64,000 nucleotides of DNA from Dietzia sp. NCCP-2495 (lineage in GTDB: Bacteria; Actinomycetota; Actinomycetes; Mycobacteriales; Mycobacteriaceae): assembly GCF_026011735.1 (NCBI RefSeq), contig NZ_BRVN01000014.1:16020-80019 (forward strand). The letters run 5' to 3'. The position numbers and the translations under genes were made by a program. This document shows, in pieces, positions 50,853 to 60,535 of the stretch (position 1 is the first letter of the stretch; the number at the start of each line of letters is the position of its first letter). The notes under the pieces are model-generated. The model saw nothing but the letters and a program-made list of their open reading frames with translations. It made no database searches and had not been told where the DNA came from.

Positions 50853-53849
50853 ATGATTGCCTCCACTGACACCGTTTCGGCCGCGATCAAGACCGCCACG
50901 TCGTTCGTCGTGAACGCGGTCGAGGTCCTGCGTTTCGGCGGCCTGCAAACCGACGAGGAGCCGGCCCCGTTCGAGATCGTCGCACGGCGACCGATGTTCC
51001 GGCTCCGCCGCTACTACCCCCAGGCCACGACGGAAGACGGTGTCGCCGACGAGATCCCGGTCAAGGAAGACGGGCCGCCGCGTCCTCCGGTCGTGCTGGT
51101 CCCACCGATGATGATCTCCGCCGAGGTCTGGGACGTGTCCCCCTCGACGAGCGCGGTCACGGCCCTGTACGAGGCCGGCATGGACCCGTGGGTGATCGAC
51201 TTCGGTGCACCGGATCTCGAGGCCGGCGGCCTCGAACGCACACTCACCGATCACGTGGTGGCGGTGAGTGACGCCGTGGACCTGGTCGTAGAGTCCACGG
51301 GCCGTTCGGTGCATCTGGGTGGCTACAGCCAGGGCGGCATGTTCTGCTACCAGGCCGCGGCCTACCGTCGCTCCCGGGACCTCGAGAGCATCGTGACGTT
51401 CGGCTCCCCTGTCGACCTGCGCGGCAACGCCCCGCTCGGTATCCCCGAGGATGTGATCGTGACAGTCGCGCGCTTCGTCGCACAGTACGTCTTCAACGGT
51501 CATGCCCTGCCCGGGTGGATGGCATCGACGGGGTTCCGTCTGCTCGACCCCATCAAGTCCGCCCGGGCGCAGGTGGATTTCCTTCGGCAGCTCCATAATC
51601 GCGAGGCACTACTCGGGCACGAGCGCCAGCGCAGGTTCCTCGCCGGCGACGGCTTTGTGGCGTGGTCCGGCCCGGCGATCGTCGACATGGTGCAGCAAGT
51701 GGTGATCCAGAATCGGATGATGGTCGGCGGATTCGTCGTGGGCGACCGTGTGTTCTCCCTGGCGGATATCACCTGCCCCGTCCTCGCCGCCCTCGGCGAG
51801 GTCGACGAGATAGGCGTCCCGGCGGGCGTCCGCAAGATCGCCTCCGTCGCCCCCCGCGCCACGGTCTATGAACTCTCGCTCCGCGCCGGGCACTTCGGAC
51901 TGGTGGTGGGCTCGACTGCCGCCTCCATCACGTGGCCGACCGTCGCCGAGTGGATCGATTGGATCGAGGGCACCGGGGGCCGACCGGAGGACATCGAGCA
52001 TGTCGATCCGGGTGCCGAGGTCGAATCCTCTCCCACCAAGGCGGTGATGCTCGCGGCGGACGGCGCGTTCCAGGCCGCCGGGCTCGGGGTCGGTGTGGTG
52101 CGCGGAGCCGGCAAGCTCGCGCTCAACACCGTGCACACCACCCGGGCACTCGGCTTCGAGGCATTGCACGCGGCGCCGCGCCTGGTGCGGCTCGGACAGA
52201 TCCAGCCGCGGACGCGCGTCTCGTTCTCCAAGCTCCTCACCGAGCGGGCACGCAACCAGCCGGATGACGCGTGCTTCCTGTTCGCCGACCGTGTCCACAC
52301 CTACGCGGCCGTCGACACCCGCATCACGAACGTGGTCAAGGGACTCATCACGGTGGGCGTGCGTCAGGGTGATCACGTTGGTGTAGTGATGGAGACGCGT
52401 CCCTCGGCGTTGGTCACCATCGCCGCGTTGTCGCGTCTCGGCGCGGTGGCTGTGCTGCTGCCCCCGACGCGGTCGCTGCCCGAGCTCATCCACCTCGGCG
52501 CGGTTACCGACGTGGTGACCGATCCCGAACACGCGTCCAGGGTCACCGATGCCGGGGCCCGGGCACTCGTCCTGGGCGGCGGCGCCGAGCGCGAACTCCC
52601 CGCCGGTCTCGACAAGGGCGTCGTGGACCTCGAACGGATCGATCCCGACGAGGTGGCGCTGCCCCGCTGGTACCGGCCGGATCCCGGGCGGGCCGGCGAG
52701 CCCGCGTTCCTGTTCTTCTCCCGCTCCACGGGCTCATGGCAGTCCAAACTCGTCACCAATCACCGTTGGGCACTGTCGGCATTCGGCACGGCCAGCGCGG
52801 CTCGCCTGACCCCCGAGTCAACCGTGTACTGCCTCAGTCCACTCCACCACCCGTCGGGCCTACTCACCGCTGTCGGTGGCGCCGTGGCCGGAGGGTCGAG
52901 GATCGCATTGTCCCGTGGGTTTGATCCGGCGACGTTCGACGAGGAGATCCGCCGGTACGGCGTGACCGTCGTGTCGTATACCTGGGCGATGATGCGCGAG
53001 CTGGTTCGTCGCCCTGCCGATCCGCGCGAGACGCTGCCGTCGATCAGGCTCTTCATGGGGTCGGGCATGCCACGCGGCGTGTGGCGACGGGTACTGGAGC
53101 GGTACCCGGGCACACGAGTGCTCGAGTTCTACGCCGGGACCGAGGCCGATGTGGTGCTGGCCAACCTGTCCACCACCAAGCCCGGTGCGCGCGGCCGCCC
53201 GCTGCCCGGCACGGCGGAAGTACAGCTGGTCGAGTTCGATCCGGATTCCGGCGCCGTGCTTGCCGGGCCCGACGGCTACGCCGTCCCCACCGAGGTCGAC
53301 GCGCCCGGAATGTTGGTGAGCAGGCCCCGCCTCGGCGTGGACGCCTCGGTGCGTCAGCTGCGCGGGGTCTTCCGCCCGGGCGACACGTGGGTGTCGACCT
53401 CGGACATCTTCGAGCGCGACCGGGACGGCGACTTCTGGTTGCTCGGCTCGGCGAGTGCGGTGGTCCACACCGACCACGGCCCGGTGTATCCCATCCAGGT
53501 GGCCGACGCCCTCGGGGACCTACCCGAGGTGGACCTGGCCGTGGTGTACGGCATCCCCGGCGCCGACGGCACCCTCGCAGTGGCGGCGGTGACCAAGTGG
53601 GGAAAGGACGCCATCACCGCGGCCGATGTCGGTGGCGCCCTGGCCTCGGTGCCGTCCGCCGCGCGCCCGGACATCGTCCACGTGGTGCGCGACATCCCGG
53701 TGACCACCTGGTACCGACCCGACCCCACCGGCCTCGCTGCGCGGGGCCTGCCCAAGGCCGGGCCCCGAGTCTGGATCCGCGATACCGACACCGGCGACTA
53801 CGTCCGCCTGACCAAGGACGTGCGGGACGGGCTGGCGCCGCCGAGCTGA
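50853..53849 (+). CDS. Bifunctional alpha/beta-hydrolase (lipase) / acyl-CoA synthetase, Rv1683 type
   Basis: A 998-residue fusion, the same size as M. tuberculosis Rv1683, a bifunctional lipase/long-chain acyl-CoA synthase linked to triacylglycerol use. Residues ~60-370: PHA-synthase-like alpha/beta hydrolase with nucleophile GGYSQGGMF and catalytic His in RAGHFGLVVG. Residues ~450-998: adenylate-forming domain; the usual TSGTTG loop is replaced by FSRSTGSWQSKLV, YGxTE appears as FYAGTEADVV and the late motif as TSDIFERDRDGDFWLLG. It would free a fatty acid and activate it. A TATTCT lies ~10 bases before the ATG. Its 3' end is duplicated in decayed form at 60419-60535. Confidence 0.9.
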   Translation: MIASTDTVSAAIKTATSFVVNAVEVLRFGGLQTDEEPAPFEIVARRPMFRLRRYYPQATTEDGVADEIPVKEDGPPRPPVVLVPPMMISAEVWDVSPSTSAVTALYEAGMDPWVIDFGAPDLEAGGLERTLTDHVVAVSDAVDLVVESTGRSVHLGGYSQGGMFCYQAAAYRRSRDLESIVTFGSPVDLRGNAPLGIPEDVIVTVARFVAQYVFNGHALPGWMASTGFRLLDPIKSARAQVDFLRQLHNREALLGHERQRRFLAGDGFVAWSGPAIVDMVQQVVIQNRMMVGGFVVGDRVFSLADITCPVLAALGEVDEIGVPAGVRKIASVAPRATVYELSLRAGHFGLVVGSTAASITWPTVAEWIDWIEGTGGRPEDIEHVDPGAEVESSPTKAVMLAADGAFQAAGLGVGVVRGAGKLALNTVHTTRALGFEALHAAPRLVRLGQIQPRTRVSFSKLLTERARNQPDDACFLFADRVHTYAAVDTRITNVVKGLITVGVRQGDHVGVVMETRPSALVTIAALSRLGAVAVLLPPTRSLPELIHLGAVTDVVTDPEHASRVTDAGARALVLGGGAERELPAGLDKGVVDLERIDPDEVALPRWYRPDPGRAGEPAFLFFSRSTGSWQSKLVTNHRWALSAFGTASAARLTPESTVYCLSPLHHPSGLLTAVGGAVAGGSRIALSRGFDPATFDEEIRRYGVTVVSYTWAMMRELVRRPADPRETLPSIRLFMGSGMPRGVWRRVLERYPGTRVLEFYAGTEADVVLANLSTTKPGARGRPLPGTAEVQLVEFDPDSGAVLAGPDGYAVPTEVDAPGMLVSRPRLGVDASVRQLRGVFRPGDTWVSTSDIFERDRDGDFWLLGSASAVVHTDHGPVYPIQVADALGDLPEVDLAVVYGIPGADGTLAVAAVTKWGKDAITAADVGGALASVPSAARPDIVHVVRDIPVTTWYRPDPTGLAARGLPKAGPRVWIRDTDTGDYVRLTKDVRDGLAPPS

Positions 53850-53919
53850 GCAAGGTGGGAAGGTCGACGACGACAACAACGGTCCGCCCGTCTCTCGAAC
53901 CTCCACATCACCATCCGAC

Positions 53920-54183
53920 CTATTCGATGTCGTATCCCAGCTGGTCCGCCGAGGACACGACCAGGTCCCGGAGCTCGGTGTGCTGCAGCGGCCGCTCGAG
54001 GTCGAGCACCGCGGACGCCAGGGCGCCGGCTGCCGGGGAGAACAGCACCACCGACGACGGCCCGTAGCTCGATCGGTACACGATTCCGTCGAGATCAGGA
54101 TCCACCGCACGGATCGCCCGCGCCCAGAGCTGGGACACCGCATGCTGCTCGTGCGACACGCCATGATGACCGCCGGCCCGCAA
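53920..54183 (-). pseudogene. C-terminal fragment of a RES-domain protein
   Basis: An 87-codon frame reading LWARAIRAVDPDLDGIVYRS, SYGPSSVVLFSPAAG and ending ADQLGYDIE. The pattern dGIxYrS...vvLF is the C-terminal half of the RES domain, the NAD-degrading toxin fold of Xre-RES systems and related proteins. The N-terminal half, with its conserved Arg and Tyr, is absent, and no Xre antitoxin is nearby, so this is most likely a remnant. It could alternatively be a short actinobacterial RES variant. Confidence 0.55.
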
Positions 54184-54502
54184 CCGCCCTCGGGCGCGTG
54201 GGAGGGAGCGTATCCGCGATCGGCACGCCGTGGCGGTGGCACCCGAGGGAGAGAGAAGAGCGACGACGACGACACCGTCGCCGGGTCATTCAGCCTCCCG
54301 AACCATCGGCGTCTCCCACGTCCACCCGGAAGGCGCCACACCGGGGAATCCCAGCCCCTCCGGAAAGTCGGGTGTTCTACAGCGAAAACCTCAGTGACAC
54401 CCGTCAACCCGACGTAGTGTCTGCTGCCAGACACTCGTTCAACTGCACGCCGCCTGCGGCGTGCCCGGCCGCGTATCCTTCACGCCACCTGTAGGAGTCC
54501 AC
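54184..54502 (+). promoter_or_regulatory. Control region before the SBP gene with two perfect dyads
   Basis: No gene is seen. AGTGTCTG (54416-54423) pairs with CAGACACT (54428-54435) around CTGC, an operator-like dyad. A GC-rich hairpin, GCACGCCGC/GCGGCGTGC, follows at about 54444-54463. GTAGGAG (54491-54497) is the ribosome site of the SBP gene. Confidence 0.5.
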
Positions 54503-56110
54503 GTGAAAAAGCTTCCCGTCGCAGTCCTCACAGCCTCTGCTCTGACCCTGGCCGCATGTGGCGGCGGGGGTGACACGGAGTCGGCGTCGGGCGGCGGTCG
54601 CGTCGGTGAACACCGAACGCCGGACGAGTCGAGCCGCTGCACCGGGGATCAGGCCGGCGGCACCATCACGATGGGCGAGTACGTCATGCTCCCCTCGTTC
54701 TCTCCCGGCCAGGGGCACTACGGTCTCCGGGGTGGCGCGCAGTCCGCCGCGGTCTACGACCGCCTCATGCGCTGGAATCCTGAGGCGGCCGAGTTCGAGC
54801 CGCAGTTGGCCGAGTCCCTCGAGTCGAACGACGACAACACGGTGTGGACGCTGAAGCTCCGGGAGGGCGTCACCTTCTCCAACGGTGACCCGCTCACCGC
54901 GGATGACGTGGCGTTCACGATGAACCTGCACAAGGATCCGGCAGTCGGGTCTACGGCAAAGACCGATGTCGACGAGATCGAGACCGTCCGCGTGATCGAC
55001 CCGCTCACGGTCGAGTTCGAGCTGTCCGAGCCGTGGGTCGGCTTCCCCTTCGCCCTGACGCGCTCGGCCGGCGAGGTAATCCCCGAGGACGCCTACACCG
55101 AGGCGGGTGCCGAGGAGTGGGCCGCCAACCCGATCGGTGCCGGCGCGTTTACGGTGGCCAGCAACACCCCGGGCCAGGAGGTGGTGCTGGAACCCAATCC
55201 CACCTATTACGGCGGACCGGTGTGCCCCACCCTGAAATTCATCTCCATCCCGGGGTCACAGGCGACGCTCGAGGCGTTCCAGAACGCCGAGGTCGAGGTG
55301 GCGTTCCTGCGCGGGGCCCAGTTCGTGCACGACGCCGTGGACGCCGACCTGCAGGGCTTTCTCAGCGTGATCAGCTCCGGTCGCGCGATCGTCATGAACA
55401 ACGGCGCCGCCGGCTACGACGGAGTCTTCACCGACGAGCGTGCCCGCAAGGCCGTGGCACATGCCCTCGATCGGGACCTGCTCAATGACCGGCTCACCGG
55501 CGGCCTCGGCCAGCCGACATCCGCGCTGCTCGCCGAATCGTCACGCTTCTACGACGGGCAGCAGGGCCCGGATTTCGACCCGGAGCTCGCCGCCGGACTG
55601 GTGAACGAGATCAAGTCGGAGGGCACGTGGGACGGCACCGTGACGCTGCTGACCAACACGAGCCCGGAGAACGTCGAGACCGGCGTGATGATCAAGGCGA
55701 TGCTCGACGCAGTCGGCTTCAGCGTCACGCTGGACAATGTCCCCCAGTCGCAGCAGGCCGCCCGCCTGTTCGGCCACGACTACGAGATGACTATCGGTGG
55801 CCTGAACCCCTCGGATGCTGACCCGTCTGCGAGCTTCACCGCCTACGTCACGCCCGGCGGACCGACGAACAACAGCGGAGTGGACAACGCCGAGCTCGCC
55901 GAGGCCGGTCGCGCCCTCAAGACCGCCTCCGGCCTCGACGAGCAGATCGCTGCACTCAACCGGTTCCAGGAGGTCCAGAACGAGATCATGCCGTTCACGA
56001 TCTTCGCCAACGCCGAGGAGTACGTGGCCGTGGACGAGAAGGTCAAGGGCCTGGCCCCCACATCCTCGGGCGTCATGCTCTTCGACGGGGCCTACATCGA
56101 GAACCCGTGA
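54503..56110 (+). CDS. ABC transporter substrate-binding lipoprotein, family 5 (peptide/nickel)
   Basis: A 535-residue solute-binding protein. Lipoprotein signal with lipobox LTLAAC at about residue 18, then the family 5 features WTLKLREGVTFSNGDPLTAD, NPIGAGAFTVAS and a duplicated lobe to FDGAYIENP. GTG start behind GTAGGAG. Family members deliver peptides, nickel, glutathione or other solutes to an ABC importer; no permease or ATPase lies nearby, so it must use components from elsewhere. The preceding dyad may bind a regulator such as the downstream TetR, but the sequences of the two sites differ. Confidence 0.9.
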   Translation: MKKLPVAVLTASALTLAACGGGGDTESASGGGRVGEHRTPDESSRCTGDQAGGTITMGEYVMLPSFSPGQGHYGLRGGAQSAAVYDRLMRWNPEAAEFEPQLAESLESNDDNTVWTLKLREGVTFSNGDPLTADDVAFTMNLHKDPAVGSTAKTDVDEIETVRVIDPLTVEFELSEPWVGFPFALTRSAGEVIPEDAYTEAGAEEWAANPIGAGAFTVASNTPGQEVVLEPNPTYYGGPVCPTLKFISIPGSQATLEAFQNAEVEVAFLRGAQFVHDAVDADLQGFLSVISSGRAIVMNNGAAGYDGVFTDERARKAVAHALDRDLLNDRLTGGLGQPTSALLAESSRFYDGQQGPDFDPELAAGLVNEIKSEGTWDGTVTLLTNTSPENVETGVMIKAMLDAVGFSVTLDNVPQSQQAARLFGHDYEMTIGGLNPSDADPSASFTAYVTPGGPTNNSGVDNAELAEAGRALKTASGLDEQIAALNRFQEVQNEIMPFTIFANAEEYVAVDEKVKGLAPTSSGVMLFDGAYIENP

Positions 56111-56191
56111 ACCGGAGCACGCCCCCTATCGGCTCCGAATCCGGCAGGGTCGCGCGCCGAGTGGTGCGGAATGCGCCGGGGAGACGTCCGG

Positions 56192-56839
56192 TCATTCTCC
56201 TGTCGGTGGTTGGAGCGCAGGAAACCAGATGTCGGCGAGAACCTCGGCGACTGAACGCTCGGGACCGTCGCCCGCGTAGTCGATGGTTCCCTGGACCTCT
56301 GCTCGCGTGAAGTAGCGCTCCAGCTGGGTCACCAGCAACTCGACCCGAAACCTGGCCTCGCCGTGCCGGGCACGTGGCCAACGGTCGAGATACTGCGGCA
56401 TCGCGTCGGTGAGTTCCTGGATGGAGTGGCGACCGATCGCCTGGAATTCGGGCTCCGCGGCCAGCGCCTGGTCCCACGTGGGAAGAATCTCGCGGTTCCG
56501 TGCGAACCAGTCCAGTGCCCGGTCCACCCATGCCACGAACTCGACATGCTCACCGGTGAGCAGAACTGCATCCAGGTCCCGGTACACCTCCTTGGCGCGG
56601 TACTCGGTGGTCTCCGCACTGATGCTCGCGAGCAAGTCCATCTTGTTCTTGAAGTGCAGGTAGAAGGTGGCCCGGCTGCAGCCGACGGCCCGCGTGATGT
56701 CGTCGATCGTCACGTTCGGGTAGCTACGGGCGACGAACAGTTGTCGTCCGTGGTCCAGCAATGCCCTGCGCGTGTGGCGCTTCTGTTCGTCGCGCAGATT
56801 CGGCGCAGCGGGCCGCCCGGCCCCGTCTCTCGTCTCCAC
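56192..56839 (-). CDS. TetR family regulator
   Basis: A 215-residue repressor. Helix-turn-helix: HTRRALLDHGRQLFVARSYP, ITRAVGCSRATFYLHFKNK; the C-terminal domain is the usual helical ligand pocket. A GTG at 56839 (VETRDGAGR) with GAAGGG upstream is preferred; a GTG at 56902 would add a Cys/Arg-rich extension. It diverges from the FMO-esterase operon and the dyad CTCACT-N12-AGTGAG lies between them, so it probably controls that operon. Confidence 0.88.
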   Translation of the reverse strand: METRDGAGRPAAPNLRDEQKRHTRRALLDHGRQLFVARSYPNVTIDDITRAVGCSRATFYLHFKNKMDLLASISAETTEYRAKEVYRDLDAVLLTGEHVEFVAWVDRALDWFARNREILPTWDQALAAEPEFQAIGRHSIQELTDAMPQYLDRWPRARHGEARFRVELLVTQLERYFTRAEVQGTIDYAGDGPERSVAEVLADIWFPALQPPTGE

Positions 56840-56910
56840 TGTCGTGCACCCTTCGCGAGCAGTCTCCGGCAGTTGCAGCCTACGGCCGTTCTCGCACGAC
56901 ACCTCAACAA

Positions 56911-56934
56911 CTCACTAGACATAGCGTCAGTGAG
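56911..56934. promoter_or_regulatory. Proposed TetR operator between tetR and the FMO gene
   Basis: CTCACT (56911-56916) and AGTGAG (56929-56934) form a perfect inverted repeat 12 bases apart in the divergent promoter region; TACAGTAT follows at 56939-56946 as a possible -10 for the FMO operon. Confidence 0.6.
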
Positions 56935-57040
56935 GCGTACAGTATGACCCGGATCACAGGACCGGCTGGTGCGGGGGCATGCCCCGATCACATTTCGGTC
57001 GCCGCCACACAGCCCTTTGACATGGCGAAAGGACACCATT

Positions 57041-58459
57041 GTGACCAGCTCATCGAAATCCTTCACCCCGGCGTTCCCCGGCAACGGCGCGTCGGACAAG
57101 ACCGTGTGCATCATCGGCGCGGGCTGCTCCGGCATCACCACCGCCAAGCGCCTCAAGGATTACGGCATCGCCTTTGATTGCTTCGAGACCTCCGACGATG
57201 TGGGCGGCAACTGGTACTACAACAACCCCAACGGAATGTCCTCGGCATACCAGTCCCTTCACATCGACACCTCCACCACCCGGCTGGAGTTCGAGGACTT
57301 CCCCGCCCCGGATCACTGGCCCCACTTTCCCCACCACACCCTGATGCACCAGTACTTCCGCGATTACGTGGACCACTTCGGCCTCCGGGAGTCCATCACG
57401 TTCAACACCCGCGTCGAGAACGCCGAACGGCGTCCCGGCGGGGGGTGGGACATCACCCTGTCCACCGGGGAAACCCGCACGTACGACGCTCTTGTCGTGG
57501 CAAACGGGCACCACTGGAACCCGCACACCCCGGATTACCCCGGCACCTTCGACGGGGCGATCATTCACAGTCACGAGTACCGGTCCCCGACGGACCCGGT
57601 CGACATGCAAGGCAGTCGCGTGATGGTGGTGGGCATGGGCAACTCCGGCCTGGACATCGCCTCCGAGCTGTCCAGCCGTACCGTCGCCGAGCACGTGTGG
57701 GTATCCGCACGGCGTGGCGTGTGGGTGCTGTCCAAGTATCGGGGCGGCAAGCCGGCGGACAAGATGATGATGCCGCCATGGATGCCCAAGAAACTGGGAC
57801 TGAAGATCTCCCGTCGAGCGATCCGCAAGGGCATCGGCAACATGGAGGACTATGGTCTCCCGGCGCCTGATCACGAACCGCTCGCCGCACACCCGTCAGT
57901 GAGCATCGACTTCCTGGAGAAGTCAGGTTCCGGAGACCTGACCTGTGTACCCGCCATCGAACGCTTCGACGGTGACGCGGTGATACTCACCGACGGCCAA
58001 CGCATCACGGTGGACGCGATCGTCTTTGCCACCGGCTACACGATGTCCTTCCCCTTCTTCGACGACCGGGAGCTCCACCCCGACTCCGAGCACCGGTACC
58101 CGTTGTTCAAGCGCATCATCAAGCCCGGCGTCGACGACCTGTACTACGCGGGCCTCGCGCAGTCGTCCCCCACGATCGTCAACCTGGCCGAACAACAGAG
58201 CAAACTCATTGCCCGGCACTTGGTCGGCGAGTACCAGCTCCCCTCCGTGGCGGAGATGACCGAGAAGATCGTCCACGACGAGGACAAGCATCTGGGCCAG
58301 TACTACAACGCCCGCAGGCACACCATCCAGATCGACTTCGCCCGATATACCAGGGATCTCCTCGCCGAGATCGACGCTGGCGAGCACCGCGCCCGAGGGC
58401 AGGTGCCTCCGCGACCGACCCTCGCGCGGCGACTTCTGGACAAGGCGGGTGTGCAATGA
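57041..58459 (+). CDS. Flavin-containing monooxygenase
   Basis: A 472-residue FAD/NADPH enzyme. FAD site CIIGAGCSGITTAKRL (about 20), NADPH site VMVVGMGNSGLDIASEL (about 195) and between them the FMO signature FxGxxxHxxxY as FDGAIIHSHEYRSP (about 173). Tyr in place of Trp in this motif favours the FMO branch over classical Baeyer-Villiger enzymes, but both activities occur. GTG start behind AAAGGA. The next gene overlaps by four bases (ATGA) and is an esterase, so a ketone-to-ester oxidation followed by hydrolysis is plausible. Confidence 0.9.
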   Translation: MTSSSKSFTPAFPGNGASDKTVCIIGAGCSGITTAKRLKDYGIAFDCFETSDDVGGNWYYNNPNGMSSAYQSLHIDTSTTRLEFEDFPAPDHWPHFPHHTLMHQYFRDYVDHFGLRESITFNTRVENAERRPGGGWDITLSTGETRTYDALVVANGHHWNPHTPDYPGTFDGAIIHSHEYRSPTDPVDMQGSRVMVVGMGNSGLDIASELSSRTVAEHVWVSARRGVWVLSKYRGGKPADKMMMPPWMPKKLGLKISRRAIRKGIGNMEDYGLPAPDHEPLAAHPSVSIDFLEKSGSGDLTCVPAIERFDGDAVILTDGQRITVDAIVFATGYTMSFPFFDDRELHPDSEHRYPLFKRIIKPGVDDLYYAGLAQSSPTIVNLAEQQSKLIARHLVGEYQLPSVAEMTEKIVHDEDKHLGQYYNARRHTIQIDFARYTRDLLAEIDAGEHRARGQVPPRPTLARRLLDKAGVQ

Positions 58460-59634
58460 CGGGTGCTGCAGTGGAGGGGACATGCACCCCACGGTTCCGG
58501 GCGGTGCGAGAAATGTTCACTCGCAGAATCGAGGGCGGCGAGGAGCTGGGCGCGTCGCTGTGCGTGATGCAGGGCGAGGACGTGGTCGTGGACCTGTGGG
58601 GTGGGACGGCGGACGCCGCGTCGTCGCGTCCGTGGGAGAAGGACACGGTGGCCAACACCTACTCGTTGACCAAGACCATGACGGCCCTGGCGGCGCTGGT
58701 TCTCATCGATCGAGATCTTCTTGACCCCGATGCCGCCGTTGCCGACTACTGGCCGGAGTTCGCCGCCGCCGGTAAGGGTCGCGGCAGTGGGGGACGGATC
58801 GGCGAGGGTACCGTTCTGGTGCGCCATGTTCTCGGCCACACCAGCGGACTCGCCGGCTGGAGTCAGCCGGTCCGCATCGAGGACGTCTACGACACCCCCT
58901 CCGCTGCCGCGCTGCTCGCAGCCCAGGAACCGTGGTGGACGCCGGGCGACGGCTCGGGATACCACGCGATCTCCTTCGGCACCCTTGTAGGCGAACTCGT
59001 GCAACGCATCACCGGAATGTCGCTGGGCGCCTTCTTTGCCAAGGAGATCGCCGGACCACTGGAGGCCGACTACTGGATCGGCGCGCCGCCGACGCTGCTC
59101 GACGCTCCCGAGCGGATCGCGACCATGGTCGCGCCACCGCCGACCGGATTCGACCTGACCTCCCTTCCTGCCGAGAACATCACCCGCCGCACGTTGACCA
59201 ATCCGGCGTTCAGTCCTGACCTGACGACCGACCCTGACTTCCTTGCGGCTGAACTCGGTGCGGTGAACGGGCAGGGACATGCCCGGTCCGTGGCCAGGAT
59301 CCAGTCGATCCTCACCTGCGCGGGCACGGTGGACGGTCACCGGTTCGTCTCACCAACGACAATCGACCGCATCGTCGAGACGCAAGCCGACGGCACAGAC
59401 CGGGTTCTCGGCGCCCCCATCCGCTTCGGGCTCGGGTGGGCACTACCGAGCGCGTCCATGCCCGGGGTGCCTGCGGGCAGGGTGTGCTGGTGGACCGGGT
59501 ACGGCGGCTCGGTCGTCACGGCGGACCTGGACCGCGGGATCACCGTCGCCTACGTAATGAACAAGATGTCGCCCGAGCTCGTCGGGGCCGCGCGACCGAA
59601 CAAATACCTCGAGGCGATCTACTCAGCGGTGTGA
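58456..59634 (+). CDS. Serine hydrolase, class C beta-lactamase/esterase EstB type
   Basis: A 392-residue member of the beta-lactamase family. Nucleophile motif SLTK (about residue 72), Tyr motif GYHAISFGTLVGELV (about 176) and the C-terminal WTGYGGSVV in place of KTG. No signal peptide, which favours an intracellular esterase over a beta-lactamase. Translationally coupled to the monooxygenase; it could hydrolyse the ester or lactone formed by that enzyme. Confidence 0.9.
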   Translation: MTGAAVEGTCTPRFRAVREMFTRRIEGGEELGASLCVMQGEDVVVDLWGGTADAASSRPWEKDTVANTYSLTKTMTALAALVLIDRDLLDPDAAVADYWPEFAAAGKGRGSGGRIGEGTVLVRHVLGHTSGLAGWSQPVRIEDVYDTPSAAALLAAQEPWWTPGDGSGYHAISFGTLVGELVQRITGMSLGAFFAKEIAGPLEADYWIGAPPTLLDAPERIATMVAPPPTGFDLTSLPAENITRRTLTNPAFSPDLTTDPDFLAAELGAVNGQGHARSVARIQSILTCAGTVDGHRFVSPTTIDRIVETQADGTDRVLGAPIRFGLGWALPSASMPGVPAGRVCWWTGYGGSVVTADLDRGITVAYVMNKMSPELVGAARPNKYLEAIYSAV

Positions 59635-59806
59635 CGATCTCACGTCTGATCATGCCGTTCCGGTCGGTGGTCCCCGGGGCGGACACGTCACCGCTTGGTG
59701 TAGTCCCCGGGGGTCGGCCCCGACAACGCGGCGGTGAGCCCGGAGTAGCACTCGGTTTCGTTCACGCACGCTCCGAGGACGCGTGAACGATGTCAGGGTG
59801 ACCGGT

Positions 59807-60535
59807 ATGGCTCAGCGACGGTCACGCCTGGTCGCCGTTGTCGTCGTCGTCCTCCTCACCGGATTCGTCGCGGCGGTCCTGGTCTACTCCGGCGTCCAGC
59901 AGAGCAGGGTCGTCGTGGACGCCGTACCCACCGGCCGGGTGGTCTCCGAGGGCCTCTTCGGCGCCAACCACCGGTACCCGTTCAACGCGTTCGGCGCGTT
60001 CACCCCCGACGGCGAGCCGCAGCAGCGGCTGGTGGCCAACGCACGGTCGGTCGGGATGAGCATGCTCGGGCCCGACGAGCACATGGCGCTGGTCGAGCAC
60101 ATGGCGCTGGTCGAGCAGATGCGCGCGGAGACGACGATGGTGGTGAACTTCGCCACCGCCACCCCGCAGGAGGCGGCGGACTGGGTGAGCTACATGAACG
60201 CCCCCGTCGGCACCACCCCCTGGGGGGACCTACGGGCAGAGCACGGCCACCCCGAACCGTACGGGGTGACGTGGTGGGAGGTCGGCAACGAGCCCGATGT
60301 GGGCGACCAGGCGTACTGGATGGAACAGGACGCCTCGATCCTGCCCGGCGAACACCCCGAGCGCGCCCACAAGTACGCCTTCGGCGGGACGACCGAGTTC
60401 ACCGATCAACGCCACGGCGCTCGCCGCGCGGGGCCGCCAGAGGCCGGAACGCGCACCTGGATCCGCGCTCCCGAGGGCGGGTACGTGCGGCTGACCAAGC
60501 CCGTGCGGGATGGGCAGGTGTCACCGACCGAGTAG
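59807..60535 (+). pseudogene. Decayed arabinofuranosidase-like gene fused to a duplicated acyl-CoA synthetase 3' end
   Basis: The frame starts with a membrane anchor (LVAVVVVVLLTGFVAAVLVY) and glycosidase-like blocks LFGANHRYPFNAFGAF, MVVNFATATPQEAADWVSYM and WWEVGNEPDVGDQAYWM. Between ARSVGMSML and GPDEHMALVE the usual middle part of the family is missing, and an 18-base duplication gives HMALVEHMALVE. After YAFGGTTEFT the sequence switches to TRTWIRAPEGGYVRLTKPVR, a copy of the C-terminus of the Rv1683-type protein (VWIRDTDTGDYVRLTKDVR). The copy also carries a one-base deletion. It is most likely non-functional. Confidence 0.75.
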
